A DNA stretch of 64,000 bases, from NCBI GenBank assembly GCA_039619475.1, contig CM077115.1, positions 394,602,557 through 394,666,556 on the forward strand, written 5' to 3'. The stretch comes from Icerya purchasi (lineage: Eukaryota > Arthropoda > Insecta > Hemiptera > Monophlebidae). The notes under the pieces were generated by a model. The model was not told the DNA's origin and made no database searches. It was given only the letters and a program-made list of their open reading frames with translations. The translations under genes and the position numbers were made by a program. Of the stretch, positions 57,961-64,000 are shown one piece after another. The first letter of the stretch is position 1; every line of letters starts with the position of its first letter.

Positions 57961-58349
57961 TGAGCTACTTCATATTCGGATGTTGATTCTGTGAATGAAT
58001 CATCCACCTGAATTTCACTTCGAATAAAGCGGTATCACTTGTGTACTTGAGTAGTGTACACGGAGGAGTTGTTTTGCAACACGCAAAAGAACTCGCATTT
58101 ATCATTTCATCGTCTTTTGGCAGAATTATGTTATAAAACAACGGTGGCATAGCCAAAATTTTATTTTTTGGCGGGGTCCTGTCTATCTATGTACTGCAGA
58201 TAAGATCAGTAGTAATAATATAACTATAAAATAAAAAGCGGTAATTTTAAAGGTAGGTTTGTTGTGCATTATTCAGTTTCACTCGTGTACATGCGTGAGA
58301 TCATACAATCCTTTTCTAAATCACGCTAATATGAAACCATTTTTCATTA

Positions 58350-58495
58350 TAGGGGAATTTTTACAAGGAACTGGCCCCAGTATTCTCCTTAGATCCATTA
58401 GAACCTTAAGTACCATTATGGATAGCTTAACTTCACAATCCATGATACCCCTTATCAAGGATGATATATGGGACTTACTTTACTTTTTAAGGTGA
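58350..58495 (+). repeat. SINE, family 2, copy 2 (3' part)
   Basis: aaggaactggccccagtatt, taagtaccattatggatagc, atccatgataccccttatc and gatatatgggacttacttta match the 3' half of the copy at 57691-57960. The head is absent. Confidence 0.65.
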
Positions 58496-59130
58496 AGAAT
58501 ATTTGATCGGAATGGTGCATTAGTTTAATTGTAGTTGATTCTTACCGCTCCGTAAAGAATATATTAAAGGGTATTTAATGTTAACCTAAAAATTTCTAAA
58601 AATTCAGACGAGAATTAATGAAATAAATAACGATCGTAAAATGTCTGTTATCTGCTACGAAACAACGCGATGCACCGAGAAAATTTGCCACCATATAAAT
58701 TTTCTCGAACATAGTATTCTGATCTCTATCGGTCCCGTAAAAAAAAAAAAATCCACACCGACAGCTCCAAACGTAAATACCCAGTAAGCTATTGTCCTCT
58801 TAACACACATATATCCTTCAACGGCTGCTACAAACCATCAAAATCTCACAAGTAAAGTATACATATGCTTTATCGATAATTTTTCCCGTTCTAGCTGTAA
58901 TTTAAACAGTTTTAGCACGCTGATTTTGTTTGACGAAACGAGTAAGACCGTTGAAATGAGCAACGTGTCTTATAGCTGATTTATTCACTGGGCTGCCCCA
59001 TATGCGTGCTAACGAAATAATTTAAACAGCGAAGAATTCGTAAAAAGCAAAAATATTTGACGAACCCATCAAGTGTACTTTTTTTGCCTAAGGCGCGCGG
59101 AATAAACTTACTTTTTTATTATTAAATATT
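58496..59130. other. No gene recognised
   Basis: AT-rich with no coding segment. Confidence 0.5.
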
Positions 59131-59144
59131 TTATCCAAAAGTAA

Positions 59145-59530
59145 GTTGTTTTTTTTTTCTTTTTTTTTGGGCGCGCCAGCGGCATTGACCCAACAACAAC
59201 AGAAATTAAGGAAAGAGTTAAATAAGGAGACGATTAGAAATAGAGCTTAGGAAAGATTGGAGTACAGGGATTATATCTGGAGATGGAAAGGAAAGAACAA
59301 AGGAAGAATTATACGGAGCAGGAAGACCCAGTGCCAAGATTTTGGAGTACAAAACAAAGCGCTCGGAATCAAGGGCAGGGCATTCAAAGAAGATGTGGTT
59401 TGCATCACATATGAGAGGAGAGACGGAATTATGAAGTGGACAATCGGGAGAAGAGGACAGGGAAAAACGAAAACGTGAAGAGGGTAGAAGGGAGTGATTA
59501 ATACGCAGTCTGATTAAGGAAATGATCAAA
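59145..59530 (-). mobile_element. RNase H-LINE 3' end (C-terminal tail and poly(A))
   Basis: Minus-strand frame 59218-59529 encodes RLRINHSLLPSSRFRFSL, CPLHNSV, CDANHIFFECP and ends SSISNRLLI, the same C-terminus as 46725-47018 (DADHIFFECP ... ASISDLLAI). The 3' UTR runs tgttgggtcaatgccgctgg, then cgcgccc and an A-rich tail (T-run 59150-59168). 5'-truncated but with a clean frame, so younger than its relatives here. Confidence 0.82.
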
Positions 59531-61170
59531 GTAATTACGTTATTCTTATTATCCTTTTTTGTACATACTTAATTGGTTCTCGGTCGTTAATTTAAACTGG
59601 TTTTTGATCTGGATAAAAAAAGTGCGTTAAATTTTCCTGTTAAGTTGACGTTTGAGAAAATCGTTTTTTCTAAATATACGAGTTAGAACGAAAAGCGAAT
59701 TATAGATTACGACAATAACGTGTCGTGGACATTATATAAATAAACCTGTATAATAATTCGTACAGACATGGTGCAATTTTTACCGATGAATACAACGATA
59801 AAAACTTCAATTACTTCATACAAACGATTTAGGACACATCAACAGGCTACACAAACGCGAACTGTAAATTTGCTATAACATCAATTACAATTTAAAAATA
59901 CCGACCAGTTTCGAAAATTGCGGTACATCGCGTAAGTTTTTAATTATTTCACTTATTACGGAACGTCAGACGAATTCTAGAGATGAACCATTTATTGCAC
60001 CGTATTTGCCAGACTATTTAAATTTACATCGCTTTGGAAAGGCGGAAAATTGTTTATATTCGATTAATAATAAGCTCGTTAGAATTTGAAATTACACGTC
60101 ATTTCCCGCTACTTCTTTCATATCGTATAGTGGTCGGGGAATTTCCGTTCGAATAGCCTTACTAGTAAAATTTCCTGCTGCACATTGAAAATGTTTAAAT
60201 TCCTCACTTGCACTAAATATTCAACAAAAACAACAAAGAAATACACATATCTTAATACAAATATTAAACTATTTTAATAATTTGCAACAATGTAAATCGT
60301 CGTAAATATATTTTTAACTATTTTAACGATTGATTTTTTTTTTACAGTTTAGCAATCGATTTTAATTATTTGAAATTGTCCGCTTCCGCGAGTACTGTAA
60401 ATTGATACAAAACCAAGTGGTGAAATTTCCTAACTTATTTTAAGACTTCGCCCCTTTTAAGTAATGAAATAGTTTTCATTTCATCAAATAGCTTTTGAAA
60501 TTTAGAATAAGCTTCAGATTACTATTTATGACTAAGCATGGTCTAATTTCGTTATCGGTTGCGTATCTTGGCGTATTTTTCGCTATTCAGGACGTGTTGT
60601 TCGGAAATATTACACTTCTTTTCGCGTTCAGGTCGCGAGTAAATGCGAATCGTGAATAGAGCGGGCTGTATGGACAATAATGGTTTGAATTTGTTCGGTC
60701 GTATTGCTCATCCGTCTAATAAGCGGCCTTTACGATTATCCACAAAACGCGAGGGCGCTTTTATCGGTTCAAAGCAAACAATGATTTATTTCGTTATATT
60801 TTAAAAGTCTTCCTAATTTCGAAATAAACAACGAATTACGTGAACTAATTACCGATAATGGGCTCGTACGGAGACGGTAATTTAACAAAGTCAAGCGGCT
60901 GAAACTCTTTAAATCGATGTCCAAAACGTGAGAGACTGTTACTTTTCGTTACTGATCTGTTGAAAGTGTTTTCTTCGCTAAAAGCATAGCATATTCCGTT
61001 TCATTAGGCTTCGAAATTATTGGCGGATCTTCACCGACATTAAATATATTTTGTACAGCAACCAGTAAATATTACGAAAAAAAAAAAAAAAAACCGTACT
61101 CCAAAGATGACTCTCCATCTGCAGTCCCGAAACTTTAAATTTTGAATCCTATTAATCGTTTTATATTTTC
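59531..61170. other. No gene recognised
   Basis: AT-rich, with no coding segment. A 15-nt A-run lies at 61077-61093. Confidence 0.5.
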
Positions 61171-61179
61171 TCCCTTGAG

Positions 61180-61960
61180 ATTCGATCTATCTTCTCTAAC
61201 AGCGCTCACCTGTGCGCAATATCGCACCGAGCTTTTTCCGAAAAACTTAAACGATTGCTTCATATTTTACACTGATGGAACCGGAAAGCATGGTCGAATG
61301 TGAGTGTCAACTATTGGCTGTATTGAATGGTCTGAAAATAAAATCGGAATTGCTATTTTCACGGATTCTTTCAATCGATCACGTAAGAAAAATATCGGAA
61401 GCTGTTTTTCGATAATACGTGAACAAGAACAGCTCTAAACATCTGGCGCTAGTGCATCCGATTAGAACAAGCGATAAACGATTTTCTTGAATTCAGCAGA
61501 GCACTTCGCACATGGTCACGAGTGCACGCCGGTCATCCAAAATGGCATACCTAAAAGAACAGCCTTTTATGATACAATGCCCGATTTGTCGTCTGTTGCA
61601 ATATTCCCCTCGCCTGCCCTATATTTAACGTTCTCCGTCTGGCACACCTAATTTTCAATCTTTATCTAAAAATTTACTTATTCCTTTTAATGAAGAAACC
61701 TAACTTTGCTCAGCCGTTCCAGTGTAAATCGTTTGATATTATAATAGGTTTACTGTATAGACACGATTTCGTCAGAGAACCGAATTTCTCAGAAATTTAT
61801 TAATAACGTCCTACATTGTGAGCATAATACCAGCAATATAATTCAGTTCGTTCAGTAATGACCAGTGAAGAGATTATTCAGTTGTTCGAATTTATCCGAA
61901 AAGCCATTTTATTTTTGGCAACGATCGGAATAGTTCTATTTTAGATTATATAATTATAGC
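61180..61960 (+). mobile_element. Possible decayed LINE RNase H region
   Basis: In shifting frames: FYTDGTGKHGRM (~61267-61302), IGIAIFTDSFNRS (~61347-61385), WSRVHAGHPKW (~61515-61545) and, at the end, SEEIIQLFEFIRKA (~61866-61905). The order resembles the RNase H start, second Asp motif, W-x-PSH-x-G motif and C-terminus of an I-group LINE. Very decayed. Confidence 0.4.
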
Positions 61961-63905
61961 GGGGAATAAGTCGATAACTCGGCGAAATTATAATAAGTTG
62001 CAATATTTTGATTCGGATTGATTCTTCTATTCGTCTTTGTCATTCTGGTTCTTCACCAGGTGTTACTGATTTGACATTACGTTCTTCCCAAAATAACTCG
62101 CCTCATCCTGTTCGAGATTTTTACGAAAATTACCACCACAGCCTAATTCTTAATTAATTTTCTTTTAATACGATCAAATTCGACAGTTGCATGTCCGTAA
62201 CGAATCAGCGATTATGTGCATTCCTCGAATGTAATAACTGTAAACGTCGTATTTCCGAAGGAAATTTTCTCTACTTCCGCTCACGAACTTTTTAAGACAA
62301 CTAAAGACAAATTTCGTACAAGTGTTATTCTTTTTGCACTCGTTTAACTTCGCTTGATAAAATCTGGAAAAGAACTCGAACAATTTTCGAAATTCAGTAA
62401 TAATTTCTCATCAATATCATAAAATATTATTAACTTTTTAGTAGAAAAGATAGTTCCTCCTCCTCTGTGATTCGTGTGTCGGATAAAATGTCTAGTTGTA
62501 ACGGATGAAGTTGCGGAACCCGTCCAATTTTACCGTTTTATAAACTCTTTATCTATTTTAAAGCGGAGTCCTATTTCCGAGTTTACCGGAGTGCATATCA
62601 ATATTACAACATCTGAACTGACTGGAAAATTTGAACATAATCGCGTACTTTTACGGCGGCAAACAAAAATTTTCCCTCTTTTATAGCTATTCGAAACCAG
62701 TAGAGATAATTTTCATGCAGTACACTTATACCTACTATACTCGTATTTGTTAAACATTATCATTAATAAACATGCCCGTGCATCTTTGTCTTATATCAAT
62801 CCTCTCACTTCCTTTAATGATCTTATCCTACCAATTAAAACGGTACGTTTTCTTTTATAGTGTCCAGAATCAGGCAGAAGGAATTCATTAATCTCCTTAA
62901 ATTTTTCTTCCACACACCTCCCCGGTTTGATAGTTGCGTTTTCGTGCTGACTCCGTTTCGGCCATCGTATTTATCCTGCACGGTTGCTTTTTTGTTTTTT
63001 TTGGGGGGGTGGGGGGCGTATACCGAGGCTATTACGACACACTATCGCGGTGGGAGGAAGGAGAAACATTTCCCCTGGAAAACTGGACAAGGGAATAGTC
63101 TATCTCGGCTGGTAGGATAGTCCAGGGTGCAAGAGTAAGTGCTATATTAATATTCCTTAAGTGCTGGGGGTCAATGTTGGAGTCTAATAGAACTTCCGGT
63201 AGACGGAGAACAACACCATTAAGAGGTGGGAGTAAATATAATTGCTCTTTCTAATAACTCGTTTTCTCTTCTCCATCCTGAAAATATCTTTTGTGATCTT
63301 AACCACATTTTGTTTGAGCGCTCTTTCGGTTCAAATGCACTGATATCCCTGCTTCAGGCTCAGTTGTTATTTTAATTTCCCCTCGGTCCTGCAGCTGATT
63401 CCCTCAATGTATTGCGGTCTTGGAAATTTATTTTTTTAAAATTAGACATATCATAAAGGTCTGAAATAATTACTTTTGTTTTGAGTGAAAATTTATTGTT
63501 CCGATCTGTTAATCGGACTTTACGCTGAAACTTAATTAGTGACTAAAACTACGCATTTATCAGACTACATGCGCATCACTTGCACTGACACAAAACCTTT
63601 CGATTTAATCACGTTCACGAAATATCTATAGATGAACAAAAATTTATGGAGGATAATTGGAACATGAGTTGAAAAAGTTTTTCATACGGACGAACTGTCA
63701 GAAAAACAGCGATTAATAGATTAAATGCTTCCTCCCGGTCTTGGGTTTGAGTTTTTACAACGGCTAGGTAATAAAAAAAATAAATAAATACAAGGCAGTA
63801 ATTTATATACAATATTGACAAGGGACTTTAGTTCTCGTTTACTGTAAAAAGTCCTCAAAAAGCGCGCTAAAGGGTAAAAATCAGTTATCTGCAAAGGAAT
63901 ACACT
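61961..63905. other. No gene recognised
   Basis: Several 60-90 codon frames without recognisable content. A G-run at 63003-63018. Nothing could be assigned. Confidence 0.45.
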
Positions 63906-64000
63906 TCGTGGTAGCCTAGTGGTTAAGGTGCTCGGCTACCAAATCTGAGGTTACGGGTTCGAGACTTGTCTCGTCCCGGATCCAAGTCGTTCCCAGGTAT
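63906..64000 (+). repeat. SINE, family 2, copy 3 (5' part, cut by window edge)
   Basis: gtagcctagtggttaaggtg (A-box-like) and acgggttcgagacttg (B-box-like) form a well-preserved tRNA-derived head. It joins gatccaagtcgttcccaggt, which matches 57722-57740. The sequence runs off the window, so its 3' end is unknown. Confidence 0.75.

Noticed and set aside
59260..59478. 73-codon plus-strand frame
   Set aside because: Antisense to the LINE C-terminal frame 59218-59529.
63906..63975. Functional tRNA gene
   Set aside because: A and B boxes are present, but it does not fold into a clear cloverleaf and it runs into SINE body sequence shared with 57722-57740.

Overview
This is a eukaryotic, very probably insect (at least arthropod), nuclear window. 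It is AT-rich and full of homopolymer and (AT)n tracts. It has GT/AG introns, no operons, and a dense mix of arthropod-type transposable elements: Jockey and other LINEs, mariner, hAT, piggyBac and tRNA-derived SINEs. The order cannot be fixed from the sequence. No CRISPR array, rRNA gene or functional tRNA gene was seen.

Only one host gene could be reconstructed. It lies on the + strand from about 13547 to 32010, with five coding exons at 13560-13773, 19060-20736, 23301-23510, 25889-26031 and 31692-31892. All four splice junctions keep frame and use GT/AG sites, predicting an 814-residue protein. It has a signal peptide, a long acidic/basic middle with dibasic sites (one is Gly-Lys-Arg), a polyglutamine run, and a C-terminal module with ten cysteines. 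It looks like a secreted prohormone-like protein; I do not recognise the family. Its introns hold a dead mariner (17496-18762), a hAT remnant inside ~190-bp tandem repeats (21.5-23.3 kb), an intact mariner with perfect terminal repeats (28283-29600), a TA-flanked MITE (29993-30264), LINE fragments, and an inverted ~180-bp copy of the gene's own intron 1/exon 2 boundary (27489-27666).

Left of the gene: a nearly complete Jockey LINE on the minus strand (2779 to ~7110) sits inside an older ~300-bp tandem repeat. It is followed by the 3' end of an RNase H-encoding LINE (7440-8125) and a complete but frameshifted hAT element (9541-11930) with terminal inverted repeats and an 8-bp target duplication.

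Right of the gene (32-64 kb) no host exon was recognised. The region is a graveyard: a long inverted-repeat element (33.5-35.25 kb) split by a 5'-truncated LINE with a 15-bp target duplication; piggyBac remnants (43.27-44.04 kb, possibly 36.06-37.2 kb); an unidentified decayed coding stretch (40.6-42.5 kb); R1-, I-, Jockey- and RTE-like LINE fragments (44.3-51.2 kb); a cluster of AT-flanked repeats arranged partly as a palindrome (54.2-55.2 kb); and two SINE families (57-58.5 kb and at the right edge). Most elements are broken. The mariner at 28283 is the only one with an apparently intact transposase; the Jockey at 2779 has an intact ORF2 but a one-base frameshift in ORF1.
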